Assembly (NCBI RefSeq): GCF_014212175.1
Contig: NZ_JACJVR010000054.1
Location: forward strand, 1 to 64,000
Direction: 5' to 3'
DNA length: 64,000 nt
Origin: Cohnella xylanilytica
Lineage (GTDB): Bacteria > Bacillota > Bacilli > Paenibacillales > Paenibacillaceae
How positions within the stretch are numbered: the stretch's first letter is position 1; each line of letters opens with the position of its first letter. Below are positions 27,770 through 36,891 of the stretch, piece after piece. The notes under the pieces were generated by a model that ran no database searches, was not told where the DNA came from, and was given only the letters and a program-made list of their open reading frames with translations. The position numbers and the translations under genes are program-made.

Positions 27770-27904
27770 GGCCGTTCGGCTCCTCTCCTTCTATTCTTCT
27801 TGCTTCTTTCTTCTACTAGTTTCGCCTTTTCGCCCATCTTCCGGACTCGAAGAGAACCGCAGGGAACCGGAAAGCGGCTAACGAATGTAAAAGCGTTATT
27901 TCGT

Positions 27905-29347
27905 TCAGCGCGACTTCTGCAGCAGCTGCCACACCCGGTTCGTCCACTGCGACTTGTCCGCGTTCAAATACTGGCTCGCCAGCCCGCGCACCGGATCGCC
28001 CGCGTAGAACCGCTCGTACAGCTCGTGGCGGGAGCCGAGCGGGCTGCCGATCAGGTCCCACGCCAGCTTGAACAGCCGCACCTTGTTCTCCGCGTCCAGG
28101 GACACTCCCTCGAAGTAGCGGCGGAGCAAGTCGCCGATCGGCCCGTCGAACGCTCCCACGCTCGAAGGCGTCTGGATGAAGCCGCCTCCTCCGACCTGCT
28201 GCAGGATCTCGATCGCCCTCGGGTACAGCTTCGTCCCGAGGCTTCTCGCCGTGTCGATGAACGACGGTTCCGGAACCCACACTCCCGTCGCCGGATCGGC
28301 CTTCGCCCGCGCCTCCGAAGCGATCAGCAGCGCCTTCATCGTATCGATCTGCGTGATCAGCTCCCCGAGCTTCTCCTGAACGTGGAGGAACCCGTTCACG
28401 CCGATCGAGTCGGCGATCGCGAAGGCGACGCCCGCGACGAACTCGAGCTTGGCGACGAAGCGGACGACCGTCTGGTGGAACGCCAGCGCGTTGGAGCTCT
28501 GGTGGGAACGCAGCTGCCAGACCGCGTCCGCGTCCCCGTACAGGAGGACCCGCTCCCAGGGGATAAGCACTTCGTCGAACAGAAGCACCGCGTCCATCTC
28601 GTCGTACCGGGCGCTGAGCGGATGATCCGCCCCGAGGTCGCTCGCGAACGATTCCCGGCACACGATATGAAGCCCCTTCGAGCCGGCCGGGACGATGAGC
28701 GCGTGGGCGTGCTTGCTGTGGCGGGAGTCGAGCCGGTAGAACGAGAAGATGAGAAAATCGTGCGTATAAGGAGCCCCCGTGGCGATCATCTTCGCCCCGC
28801 TGACGACGATCCCTTCCTCGGTCTCGCGCACGACGTGCAAATACCGCTCCGCGATCCGCTTGTCGTCCAGCCCCTTGGAGCGGTCGATCTGCGGATCGAG
28901 AATCGAGGTCGTGAGGAACCGGTCGTTGTCCCGCGCCAGCTCGTAATAAGCCGAGACCTTCGCCTCGAGTCCGGAATCCAGCTTGCCGAGATGCTTCCGC
29001 GCGCCGTACCAGCCCGCGACGAGCGAACGGGCGTAATCCGACAGCCGGCTCATGACCCCGTTCGTCTCCTGCGCCCAATAGTCGAACGCCCGGCTTCTCT
29101 TGGCGAGGTCTTCCGGCGTATACGGAACGAGGAACGAGCTGTGGGCGTACGCCTCGCGGCCCGGCACCGCGAACCCGACGTTCTCCCTTCTCTTCGGATC
29201 GTCCAGCAGATCGAACAGGCCGCGGATCGTGTCCAGCGTCCCCGAGAACGCCGGATGCCCGGACAGATTGTCCACCCGCCCGCCGTCGATCCACACGTTC
29301 CGGCCGTCCCGCAAGCTATCGATAAATCGTTGTCCTCTGGAAGCCAT
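27905..29347 (-). CDS. HpaB-type flavin-dependent hydroxylase
   Basis: 480 aa, 4-hydroxyphenylacetate 3-hydroxylase (HpaB/PvcC/YoaI) family, which has an acyl-CoA-dehydrogenase fold and uses FADH2 from a separate reductase. Visible features: YLHVVRETEEGIVVSGAKM (split substrate/flavin loop), FLIFSFYR, LLFDEVLIPWERVLLYGD, and QVGGGGFIQTPSS near the end. Starts 6 bp after the LLM gene, with GAGAGG upstream, so it is in the same operon. An aromatic hydroxylase inside a sulfur-acquisition operon is unusual and may act on an aromatic sulfur compound (inference). Confidence 0.87.
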   Translation of the reverse strand: MASRGQRFIDSLRDGRNVWIDGGRVDNLSGHPAFSGTLDTIRGLFDLLDDPKRRENVGFAVPGREAYAHSSFLVPYTPEDLAKRSRAFDYWAQETNGVMSRLSDYARSLVAGWYGARKHLGKLDSGLEAKVSAYYELARDNDRFLTTSILDPQIDRSKGLDDKRIAERYLHVVRETEEGIVVSGAKMIATGAPYTHDFLIFSFYRLDSRHSKHAHALIVPAGSKGLHIVCRESFASDLGADHPLSARYDEMDAVLLFDEVLIPWERVLLYGDADAVWQLRSHQSSNALAFHQTVVRFVAKLEFVAGVAFAIADSIGVNGFLHVQEKLGELITQIDTMKALLIASEARAKADPATGVWVPEPSFIDTARSLGTKLYPRAIEILQQVGGGGFIQTPSSVGAFDGPIGDLLRRYFEGVSLDAENKVRLFKLAWDLIGSPLGSRHELYERFYAGDPVRGLASQYLNADKSQWTNRVWQLLQKSR

Positions 29348-29353
29348 TCGCCG

Positions 29354-30739
29354 CTACCTCTCCCCCGCGCCAAGCCGGCTTCCGCGGAAGGCCGCCCCCG
29401 GGTGGCGGTCCGGCAGCCGGCTCCGTTCCCCGAACAGCTTCTCGCGCATCGTCCCTTTGGCGTATTCCGTCTTGTACAAGCCCCGTTCCTGCAAGATCGG
29501 CACGACAAGCTCGATCATGTCCTTCAAGGTGCCCGGCGTCATCAGATGCGCCAGGTTGAAGCCGTCGATGCCGGTATTCTCCATCCAGCCCTGCATCTGG
29601 TCCGCCACCTCCTCCGCCGATCCGAACAGAAGCGGACTGCGGCCGCCGATGCGGGCGTTCTCCTCCATGATCTCGCCGACGTTCATCCGCTTCTCCGACA
29701 TCGTCGTATAGCGGGCGACGGAGGCTTGTCCCGCGTCGGAAGCGTAATACTCCAGGTAATCGGAGCGATCGTAGGCGGCCAGGTCGATGCCGCTGAAGCC
29801 GCCGTACAACGCTTGCGGCCCGTCGTAGCTCCGAAGCGCCGTGTATTCCCGCAGCTTCTCCTCCGCTTCGGCCCTCGTGCGTCCGACGATGGCGTTCGCC
29901 GCCATGAACACCTTGACGTCCTCCGGCCTGCGGCCGTAAGCGGCTGCCTTCGCCCGGATATCGTCGACGTAAAACCTCATGCTCTCGTAATTGTGGGCGT
30001 CGATGAACACGCATTCCGCGTGCTTCGCCGCGAACTCGCGCCCCCGCTTCGACGTCCCGGCCTGGTACAGAACCGGCGTCCGCTGCGGCGACGGCTCGCT
30101 GAGATGGGGCCCCGGCACCCGGTAATATTTGCCGACGTGATCGATCGGGCGGACCTTCGCCGGGTCCGTGTAGATGCCCCGCTCCGCGTCGCGGATAACC
30201 GCGTCGTCCTCCCAGCTCGCTTCCCACAGCTTGTAGACGACTTCCATGTATTCGTCGGCGACCTCGTAGCGGTCGTCGTGCTTCACGACGCCGTCGAGCC
30301 CGAAGTTCAGAGCCGCGCTGGGCAGAAAAGAAGTGACGATGTTCCAGCCGATCCGACCGTTCGTCAGGTGGTCGAGCGTGGACATCCGCCTCGCGTGGGC
30401 GTACGGCGGCTCGTACGTCGTCGGCACCGTGACCGCGAAGCTTAGGTGCTCGGTCGCGTAAGCCATCGTCGGAATGATGAGCGACGGGTCGTTGACCGGC
30501 GCCTGGATGCCGTCGCGGAGCGCCGCGTCCCGGCTCCCGCGGTAGATGTCGTAAAATCCGAGCACGTCGGCCAGGAACAGCGCCTCGAACTTGCCCCGCT
30601 CCAGAAGCTTCGCGAGGTCGACCCAATATTGCAGCTCCTTGTAGCGGTAACGCTCGTTCTCGGGATGCTTCCACAAGCCGTGAGCGCTGTGCATCGCGCA
30701 GTTCATGTCGAACGCGTTGAGTAAAATTTGCTTGGCCAT
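29354..30739 (-). CDS. LLM flavin-dependent monooxygenase, NtaA/DszA type
   Basis: 461 aa, closely similar to the preceding (30759) and to the 22009 gene: MAKQILLNAFDMN, HGLWKHPEN, HARRMSTLDHLTNGRIGWN, HDDRYEVADEYMEV, GPHLSEPSPQRTPVLYQAG, GIDGFNLAHLMTPGTL. TIM-barrel FMNH2-dependent monooxygenase of the DszA/SnaA/NtaA family. AGGAGGG stands upstream of the ATG. Tandem with its paralogue, suggesting duplication and substrate divergence. Confidence 0.9.
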   Translation of the reverse strand: MAKQILLNAFDMNCAMHSAHGLWKHPENERYRYKELQYWVDLAKLLERGKFEALFLADVLGFYDIYRGSRDAALRDGIQAPVNDPSLIIPTMAYATEHLSFAVTVPTTYEPPYAHARRMSTLDHLTNGRIGWNIVTSFLPSAALNFGLDGVVKHDDRYEVADEYMEVVYKLWEASWEDDAVIRDAERGIYTDPAKVRPIDHVGKYYRVPGPHLSEPSPQRTPVLYQAGTSKRGREFAAKHAECVFIDAHNYESMRFYVDDIRAKAAAYGRRPEDVKVFMAANAIVGRTRAEAEEKLREYTALRSYDGPQALYGGFSGIDLAAYDRSDYLEYYASDAGQASVARYTTMSEKRMNVGEIMEENARIGGRSPLLFGSAEEVADQMQGWMENTGIDGFNLAHLMTPGTLKDMIELVVPILQERGLYKTEYAKGTMREKLFGERSRLPDRHPGAAFRGSRLGAGER

Positions 30740-30758
30740 GCTCCTGATCCCTCCTTGC

Positions 30759-32123
30759 TTATCGGCGATAGCCGGCCCCCGGATGACGCTCCGGCAGCCG
30801 GCTCCGTCCCGCTCCGAACAGCTTCTCGCGCATCGTGCCCGGGGCGTATTCCGTCTTGTAGACGCCTCGCTCCTGAAGAATCGGAACGACGAGGTCGACG
30901 AAGTCCTTCAGGCTCGACGGCGTCACCAGGTGCCCCAGGTTGAAGCCGTCGATGCCCGTCTTCTCCGCCCATTCCTGCATCCGGTCCGCCACCTCCTCGG
31001 CCGAACCGGTCAGCACGACGGCCCGGCCGCCGATCTTCTTCACCTTCTCGACGACTTCGCCGTAGGTGAGCGGCTTCTCCGCCATCGTCGTGAAGCGCGC
31101 CATCACGGTCTGGCCGTGATCGGTGTTCCGGTACGCGAGAACGTCGTCCGGCGCTCCCCGCGAGAGGTCGATTCCCGTGTAGCCGCCGTAGAGCGCCTGC
31201 GGCCCTTCCTCGCTGGCGAGCCGGGTCAGCTCGCGGAACTTCTCCTCCGCCTCCGCGGACGTCCGGCCCACGACCGTGCTCAGCGCCATGTATACTTGAA
31301 CGTCGTCCGGCTGCCGGCCGTGCCGGACCGCCTGGGCGCGGATGTCGTCCACGTAGAACTTCATGCTCTCGAACGAGTGGCCGTCGATGAACACGCATTC
31401 CGCGTGCTTCGCCGCGAACGCCCGCCCCCGCGCCGACGCGCCGGCTTGATAGAGAACCGGCGTCCGCTGCGGCGACGGCTCGCTCAGATGCGGGCCTGGC
31501 AGCCGGCAGTGCCTTCCCCGGTGGTCGATCTCATGAACTTTGGCCGGATCCGTATAGACGCCGCGGGCGGCGTCGCGCACGACCGCCCCGTCCTCCCAGC
31601 TTCCCTCCCACAGCTTGTAGACGACTTCCATGTACTCGTCGGCGATGTCGTACCTCTCGTCGTGCCCGATCATCTTCTCCAGCCCGAAGTTGCGGGCCGC
31701 GCTTGGAAGAAAAGAAGTGACGACGTTCCAACCGATTCTTCCGCCGGTCAGATGGTCGAGCGTCGTCATTCGCCGCGCGTGGGCGTACGGGTGCTCGTAC
31801 GTCGTCGGCACCGTTACCGCGAAGCAGAGATGCTCGGTCTCGTAGGCCATCGTCGGGATAAGTAGAGAAGGATCGTTGATCGGCACCTGGATGGCGTCCC
31901 GCAGCGCCGCGTCGCGGCTGCCCTTGTACACGTCGTAGAATCCGAACACGTCGGCGAGGAAGAGGGCATCGAACTTGCCCCGCTCGAGGAGCCGGGCCAG
32001 CTCGACCCAATACTTCAGGTCCTTGTAGCGATGCCGTTCGCTCTCCGGATGCTTCCACAGGCCGTGGGCGTTGTGCATCGCCGCGTTGATGTCGAAGGCG
32101 TTCAGCCGGATCTGCTTCCCCAT
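30759..32123 (-). CDS. LLM flavin-dependent monooxygenase, NtaA/DszA type
   Basis: 454 aa, paralogue of the neighbouring LLM gene: MGKQIRLNAFDIN, HGLWKHPESERHRYKDL, HARRMTTLDHLTGGRIGWN, GPHLSEPSPQRTPVLYQAG, GIDGFNLGHLVTPSSL. Same reaction class (FMNH2-dependent oxygenation). Starts 6 bp after the flavoprotein gene, with AGGAG inside that gene's last codons. 19 bp separates it from the next LLM gene. Confidence 0.9.
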   Translation of the reverse strand: MGKQIRLNAFDINAAMHNAHGLWKHPESERHRYKDLKYWVELARLLERGKFDALFLADVFGFYDVYKGSRDAALRDAIQVPINDPSLLIPTMAYETEHLCFAVTVPTTYEHPYAHARRMTTLDHLTGGRIGWNVVTSFLPSAARNFGLEKMIGHDERYDIADEYMEVVYKLWEGSWEDGAVVRDAARGVYTDPAKVHEIDHRGRHCRLPGPHLSEPSPQRTPVLYQAGASARGRAFAAKHAECVFIDGHSFESMKFYVDDIRAQAVRHGRQPDDVQVYMALSTVVGRTSAEAEEKFRELTRLASEEGPQALYGGYTGIDLSRGAPDDVLAYRNTDHGQTVMARFTTMAEKPLTYGEVVEKVKKIGGRAVVLTGSAEEVADRMQEWAEKTGIDGFNLGHLVTPSSLKDFVDLVVPILQERGVYKTEYAPGTMREKLFGAGRSRLPERHPGAGYRR

Positions 32124-32129
32124 CCCGCG

Positions 32130-33254
32130 TCACCCTGGCTCCTGAACGCCCAGCTCGTATTGCCCGACGAAGAGATGGCACAGCTCGCTCGAGTACGCCA
32201 TGAGCCCGCCCGCCTGGGCGTCGCGGAAGTGTCTCTCGAACGGCAGCGCCTTCGTGTAGGCGAGCCCGCCGCCGACGCGGATGCCGAGCTCGGCGATGTC
32301 CTTGGCGATCTGGTTGGCGAGAATCTTCGCCTCCAGAGCGAGAATGTTCGTCTCGGCGGAGCCTTCGTCCGCGAGCGCCAGCGTATGCTCGGCGAGCAGC
32401 TTCGCCGCCGTCAGGCGGGCGTGCACGGCCGCCGTCTCGAACTGGATCCACTGGGCGTGGGACAGCGGCTTGCCGGTCGCGCCGAGCGTCTTGGTCCGCG
32501 CGTGTTCCTTGAGCGCGTCGTAGGCGGCCTGGGCGATTCCGAGCGACAGCCACGGAAGGCCGAGGCCGATCAGGTTCTGGCGGCCTTCGGGAGGGGGGCC
32601 AAGCCGGTTCTCCCGCTTCAGCCGGGCGCCGCGGAAGCCGATGAGCTGGCTTCTCGTGCCCCTCATGCCGAGAGCGTCCCAGATGTCGTGAATCTCGAGC
32701 GTGTCGTCCCGCTCGACGCCGAAGAACGCCGGGGCGCCGTCGATGCTGACGTTAATAAGGAAGTAGTCCGCCAGCTCGGCCCCGGACACGAACCGCTTCG
32801 CGCCTTCCAGCTTCCAATCTCCGCCCGGCAGCCGCTCCGCTTCCTGAACCGGGTTCAGGAACAGGTTGCCCGAGGTCGGCTCGCTCAGCGCGTTCGCGAA
32901 GCGCTTGCCTTGACGGAACTCGCGCACGTAGCGCGCGGACGTCTCGGGCGAGGAGAGCGCGATCAGCGTCTCGGCTGCCCCCGTGTTCATGAGCCAGATG
33001 CAAGCCGTCGCCGGGCAGCCCCGGGCGATCTCGAAGACGATTCGTCCGAACGCCCGGAACGAGAGACCCGCTCCTCCTTGTTCCTCCGGCAGAATGGCCG
33101 CGTCCAATCCCGCATCGAACAGCCGCCGGAGATTATCCTTCGGCAGCGCCGCTTCTTGGTCGGTCTGCGCGGCGGCGGGCGCGAATCCTGCCGCCAGCTC
33201 TTCCGCCTTCTCGACCCACGGCCGATCCTTCGCAGGGTATGCCATTGTACTCAT
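32130..33254 (-). CDS. Acyl-CoA-dehydrogenase-like sulfur flavoprotein
   Basis: 374 aa. Acyl-CoA dehydrogenase fold: N-terminal helical domain (RRLFDAGLDAAILPEEQGGAG), beta domain (ANALSEPTSGN, WKLEGAKRFVSGAELAD), C-terminal helices ending RVGGGLAYTKALPFERHFRDAQAGG. The family usually dehydrogenates acyl-CoAs, but members next to LLM and Ssu-type genes (DszC, SfnB/SfnC-like) act as flavin-dependent sulfur-compound oxygenases, which the position here supports. GGAGG lies 9 nt before the ATG. In operon between the binding protein and the LLM pair. Confidence 0.85.
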   Translation of the reverse strand: MSTMAYPAKDRPWVEKAEELAAGFAPAAAQTDQEAALPKDNLRRLFDAGLDAAILPEEQGGAGLSFRAFGRIVFEIARGCPATACIWLMNTGAAETLIALSSPETSARYVREFRQGKRFANALSEPTSGNLFLNPVQEAERLPGGDWKLEGAKRFVSGAELADYFLINVSIDGAPAFFGVERDDTLEIHDIWDALGMRGTRSQLIGFRGARLKRENRLGPPPEGRQNLIGLGLPWLSLGIAQAAYDALKEHARTKTLGATGKPLSHAQWIQFETAAVHARLTAAKLLAEHTLALADEGSAETNILALEAKILANQIAKDIAELGIRVGGGLAYTKALPFERHFRDAQAGGLMAYSSELCHLFVGQYELGVQEPG

Positions 33255-33300
33255 CGCTCGATTCCTCCGTATGATCGTCTTTTGCTTTTCCCCGGCGGCT

Positions 33301-34392
33301 CTACTTCGGCAGGTACTCGGTCGTGAACGCCTCGTTCACGTCGACGTCCTTCTTCAGCAGCCCGGCTTCCAGCAGCTGCTTCTCGTTCTCCGTCCAGCGC
33401 TCTTCCTTCATGACGCCCCAGCCCTCCTTCTCGGCGTCGCCTCCGTAGACGTACGGCTTGTAGGCTTTGGCTTGCTCGTTCATGGCCGCGACCGGCAGGT
33501 CCTTGTTGTCTTGATGGATTCGCTCGTTGATCTCCTCGGCATGGTCGAAGTAGTAGGCCCAGCCTTTCTTGACCGCGCGCAGATACGCCTTCACGACTTC
33601 CGGATGGTCCTTCAGGAACGATTCCGACGTGATGATCGTGATCTCGTACGGGTCGTAGCCGGATTCGGAGAACAGGAGGGCTTCCGCTTCGACGCCCTGC
33701 TCCTTCAGCGTGATCGGCTCGGACGTGGCGAAGCCGTGAAGAAGGGAGGTCTCGTCTTCGAGGAACCGGACGAGCGTGCCGTCGGTCACCTGCTCCTTGA
33801 GCTTCAGGTTATATTTCTTCTTCACGTATTCGTATGCGGGTACCCCCGGTACGAAGAAGGCCGTTCGGCCGTTCAGATCCTCGAACGTCTTGATGTCCTG
33901 TCCCTTGTGGTAAATCAGCGCCTGCGGCGAGCTCTGCAGCACGCCCGCGACGGCCACGATCGGCAGGCCCTCCTCGCGGTTCTGGAGCACCGTGTCCGCT
34001 TTGGCGAAGCCGAAGTCGGCCTTGCCCGCGGCCACGATCTGGCGGCCGTTCACCTTGGGCCCGCCGGACTTGATCTCCACGTCCAGGCCCTCTTCGGCGA
34101 AGTAGCCCTTGACTAGAGCGGCGTAGTCGCCGCCGTATTCGGGCTCCGCGAACCAGCCCAATTGAACCGTCACCTTGCGCAGCTCTTTGGAAGCTTCGGA
34201 GGACGTCTCGGCGGAAGCGGAAGGGGACGCGCTTGCGGGTTCGGCGGCGGAAGCCGGCGGGGAAGCGGAGTTGTCCGCGCCCGGCGAAGCGCCGCCGCCG
34301 TTGCCGTTGCCGTTGCCGCTGCTGCCGCAGCCCGCCAGCAGCAGTACGAACAGGGAGGCCGCGACGGCCAGGTTCAACTTTTTTATTTTCAT
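33301..34392 (-). CDS. ABC transporter substrate-binding lipoprotein (SsuA/ThiY-like)
   Basis: 363 aa. Signal peptide with lipobox LLAGCG (Cys about 22), a Gly/Ser/Ala-rich spacer to about 68, then an NMT1/SsuA-type domain: VTVQLGWFAEPEYGGDYAALVKGYFAEEGLDVEI (given in parts as QLGWFAEPEYGG and GYFAEEGLDV), GKADFGFAKADT. The opening strongly recalls ThiY and other pyrimidine-binding proteins, so the ligand need not be a sulfonate. Sits between the permease and the flavoprotein genes. Confidence 0.88.
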   Translation of the reverse strand: MKIKKLNLAVAASLFVLLLAGCGSSGNGNGNGGGASPGADNSASPPASAAEPASASPSASAETSSEASKELRKVTVQLGWFAEPEYGGDYAALVKGYFAEEGLDVEIKSGGPKVNGRQIVAAGKADFGFAKADTVLQNREEGLPIVAVAGVLQSSPQALIYHKGQDIKTFEDLNGRTAFFVPGVPAYEYVKKKYNLKLKEQVTDGTLVRFLEDETSLLHGFATSEPITLKEQGVEAEALLFSESGYDPYEITIITSESFLKDHPEVVKAYLRAVKKGWAYYFDHAEEINERIHQDNKDLPVAAMNEQAKAYKPYVYGGDAEKEGWGVMKEERWTENEKQLLEAGLLKKDVDVNEAFTTEYLPK

Positions 34393-34441
34393 AGATGAAT
34401 CCGTCCTCTCTTGAACGAGTTAAAATGATGACTTCGAACCG

Positions 34442-35242
34442 TCAGTCGTGGTCGCCCCGCATCTCGGATTCGTGCCAGGAGCCGAGCCACTTGCGCGACA
34501 GCCCGTTCACGATCTGGTAGAACGCGATTCCGAGAATGGAGGCCATGAGGCCGCAAGCGAACAGGTACGGGGTCTGGATGCGCATGGCCGCATACGTGAT
34601 CGCGTACCCGAGACCGCCTTGGCCGCCGCCGACTCCCGCCACGTATTCGCCGACGATCGCCCCGATGACGCACAGGGAGCAGGAGATTTTGAGCCCGCCC
34701 ACGATATAGGGGAGCGCCGCCGGAATTCGCAGCCTCCACATCGTCTGCCACTTGGTGGCGTTGTAGAGGGTGAACAGGTTGTTCAAGTTCTTGTCCGTCG
34801 AGTTCAGGCCGATCAGCGTATTCGATAACATAGGGCAGAATCCGATGAGAAAAGCGATCGTCACGATCGAGCGGATACCGGCGCCGAACCAGATCACGAT
34901 GATGGGAGCGACCGCCACGATCGGAATCGTCTGCAGCACGATCGCGTACGGGTAGATGCTTCGCTCGACGATCTTCGAGCTGGCCAGCAGGATCGCCCCG
35001 AGCACGCCTCCGATCACGGAGAGCAGGAAGCCCAGAATCGTCTCGATCAGAGTCGTCGACACCGATCCGAGCAGATGCGTCCAGTTGTCCGCCGCGGCCG
35101 CGACGATGTCGGACGGCTTGGGCAGCAGGTAGGTCGGCAGCTCCGCGATCGCCACGACGGCCTGCCAGGCTCCGACGAAGAGGACGAAGGCGATCAACGG
35201 AGGTCCTATTCGGCTGAGCAGGTTGCTGAAGACCGGGTTCAT
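34442..35242 (-). CDS. ABC transporter permease (SsuC/ThiX-like)
   Basis: 266 aa with six membrane helices and a BPD_transp_1 EAA region (LYNATKWQTMWRLRIPAALPYIVGG, seen as RLRIPAALPYIVGG). PPLIAFVLFVGAWQAVV at the start is typical of SsuC/TauC. Encoded 20 bp after the ATPase gene with AAGGAGG upstream. Confidence 0.9.
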   Translation of the reverse strand: MNPVFSNLLSRIGPPLIAFVLFVGAWQAVVAIAELPTYLLPKPSDIVAAAADNWTHLLGSVSTTLIETILGFLLSVIGGVLGAILLASSKIVERSIYPYAIVLQTIPIVAVAPIIVIWFGAGIRSIVTIAFLIGFCPMLSNTLIGLNSTDKNLNNLFTLYNATKWQTMWRLRIPAALPYIVGGLKISCSLCVIGAIVGEYVAGVGGGQGGLGYAITYAAMRIQTPYLFACGLMASILGIAFYQIVNGLSRKWLGSWHESEMRGDHD

Positions 35243-35262
35243 ATCGGCCCGATGCCTCCTTC

Positions 35263-36018
35263 CTAGTGCTTCAGGGATTCGTTCACGAGACCGACGAAGC
35301 GGCCGAATTCCGGACCGGTCCGGAACCGGTCGCCGCGAGGATACGGGACGTCGACCGCGATCTCGCGCGAGATTCGCCCCGGCCTCGGCGTCATGACGAG
35401 AATCCGGTTCGACAGATAGACCGCCTCGAAGGCGTTATGGGTCACGAACAGCACCGTCATTCCCGGGTTCCTCCGCCAGATCGACAGCAGCTCCTCCTGA
35501 AGGGTCTGTCTCGTGATCTCGTCCAAGGCGCCGAACGGCTCGTCCATGAGCAGGATTCTCGGATTCGCGATCAGCGCCCGGGCGATCGACACCCGCATTC
35601 TCATGCCGCCGGACAGCTGCCGGGGCAGCGCCTTCGCGTAATCCTGGAGCCCGACGAGCTCGAGCGCGCGCTCCGCTTCCTCGTCCTGCACCTTGCGGGG
35701 CGCCTGTCGAAGCTTAAGCGGCAGCGCGACGTTGTCCCGGACGGAGCTCCAGGGCATAAGAGTCGCTTCTTGGAAAACGAACGAGATTCCGTTAGACCTG
35801 CGGGCCTCCTCCGGCGTAGTACCGAGAACCTCGATCTTGCCGGCGGTCGGAGCGGACAACCCCGCCGCCATCCGGAAGATCGTCGATTTGCCGCAGCCGG
35901 ACGGGCCGACGAACGAGATCAATTCCCCCTCTCCGACCTCCAGGTTCGCCTCTTGCACGGCCGCGGTTCCGTTGGGATAGACTTTCGACACGTCCTGAAG
36001 ACGCAGAATCGGCTGCAT
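35263..36018 (-). CDS. ABC transporter ATP-binding protein (SsuB/ThiZ-like)
   Basis: 251 aa. Walker A GPSGCGKSTI, Q-loop VFQEATLMPW, signature LSGGMRMRV, Walker B ILLMDEPFGALDEITR, H-loop FVTHNAFEAVYL: the nitrate/sulfonate/bicarbonate importer class (SsuB/TauB). First gene of the minus-strand group, with GAGGGGGGG before the ATG and a good promoter 150 bp upstream. Confidence 0.92.
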   Translation of the reverse strand: MQPILRLQDVSKVYPNGTAAVQEANLEVGEGELISFVGPSGCGKSTIFRMAAGLSAPTAGKIEVLGTTPEEARRSNGISFVFQEATLMPWSSVRDNVALPLKLRQAPRKVQDEEAERALELVGLQDYAKALPRQLSGGMRMRVSIARALIANPRILLMDEPFGALDEITRQTLQEELLSIWRRNPGMTVLFVTHNAFEAVYLSNRILVMTPRPGRISREIAVDVPYPRGDRFRTGPEFGRFVGLVNESLKH

Positions 36019-36167
36019 GCGTTCCCCCCCTCTTGATGTTCGTTGCCGGGAAAAAGAAAAGCCGCCAAAAAGGCTCCGCGAACGGGAACGATTTTGGGCG
36101 GCACTTCCAGTTGGTCTGGTCAGTATCCTGCCTATCCGGGCTTGTCGCCTCGGACGGATTACCTTGA

Positions 36168-36196
36168 ATCTTAATGATACAATTCCTACTTGTCAA
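36168..36196 (-). promoter_or_regulatory. Promoter of the ssu-like operon with GGAATT in the spacer
   Basis: On the minus strand TTGACA (36191-36196), 17-bp spacer, TAAGAT (36168-36173). The spacer contains TAGGAATTG, a core like that of CymR sites, where a repressor would block RNA polymerase. Together with the AATTCCGG sites before metN this suggests shared sulfur control. Confidence 0.75.
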
Positions 36197-36297
36197 GTTG
36201 GTATTGGAGTTGATAAATTGATAGAATAGAAGCGAACGACAGCCTTTCGACGCTTTCCCGAAACCCTATTTTGGACAAGCAAAGGAACGATGGAAGT

Positions 36298-36891
36298 ATG
36301 GCCGAAGCCCGCAGAAGAAGATTCACGCCGAAGCAGAAAGCTCGCATCATCGCCAAGCTTCTCGAGGAGAACCGGACCATCGCCGAGCTCGCGGAAGAGT
36401 TCGACATCCACCCGATCCAGCTCCATCGCTGGAAGAATCAAGCCGTAGCGAACCTGCACCGGCTCTTCGAGAAGGACGACAAGCAAGCCGAGAAGCTGAG
36501 AAGCGCCTACGAAGAGAGGATCGGCGACATGCAGGAAGAGATCGAGCAGCTGAACCGTCAGCTGGAATGGCTCAAACGCGTCGCCGCCATGAACCTGCCG
36601 AAGGAGAACCGGAGCGGACTCGTGCAGCTCGAAGAGCCGGCTCTTCCGATCCGGACGCAGACCGAGCTGCTCGGATTAAGCCGCTCCACGCTGTACTACC
36701 AGCTCCGCCGCAAGTCCTCCGGCGGAATCTCCGCGAGACGCAGCGGCAGAATCGGCCGTCTGGACGACGTCAAGCCGGCCTTCCTCCCCGTCGGCCTGAA
36801 CGTGGAGCAGATGCGGCAGATCGCCGAGATCGACCTCCCCAGGCTCAAGATCCAGAACGGTTGGATGGACGTGTTCGGCGGGTATCATTAA
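36298..36891 (+). CDS. IS3-derived OrfA/truncated OrfB fusion
   Basis: 197 aa. Residues about 1-95 are an IS3-family OrfA: HTH (RRFTPKQKARIIAKLLEENRT, HPIQLHRWKNQAV) and a leucine-zipper coiled coil (EEIEQLNRQLEWLKR). It then continues in frame into the beginning of OrfB (TQTELLGLSRSTLYYQL) and ends after 70 residues of unrelated sequence (RQIAEIDLPRLKIQNGWMDVFGGYH) without the DDE integrase core. It therefore cannot transpose by itself. No terminal inverted repeats are seen. Either decayed or kept as a DNA-binding protein. ATG 36298 is preferred to TTG 36271. Confidence 0.7.
   Translation: MAEARRRRFTPKQKARIIAKLLEENRTIAELAEEFDIHPIQLHRWKNQAVANLHRLFEKDDKQAEKLRSAYEERIGDMQEEIEQLNRQLEWLKRVAAMNLPKENRSGLVQLEEPALPIRTQTELLGLSRSTLYYQLRRKSSGGISARRSGRIGRLDDVKPAFLPVGLNVEQMRQIAEIDLPRLKIQNGWMDVFGGYH

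Noticed and set aside
26588..30445. 1285-codon open frame on the plus strand
   Set aside because: It is antisense to ssuD, HpaB-like and LLM genes, Arg/His/Pro-rich, and has no recognisable domain; an effect of high GC.
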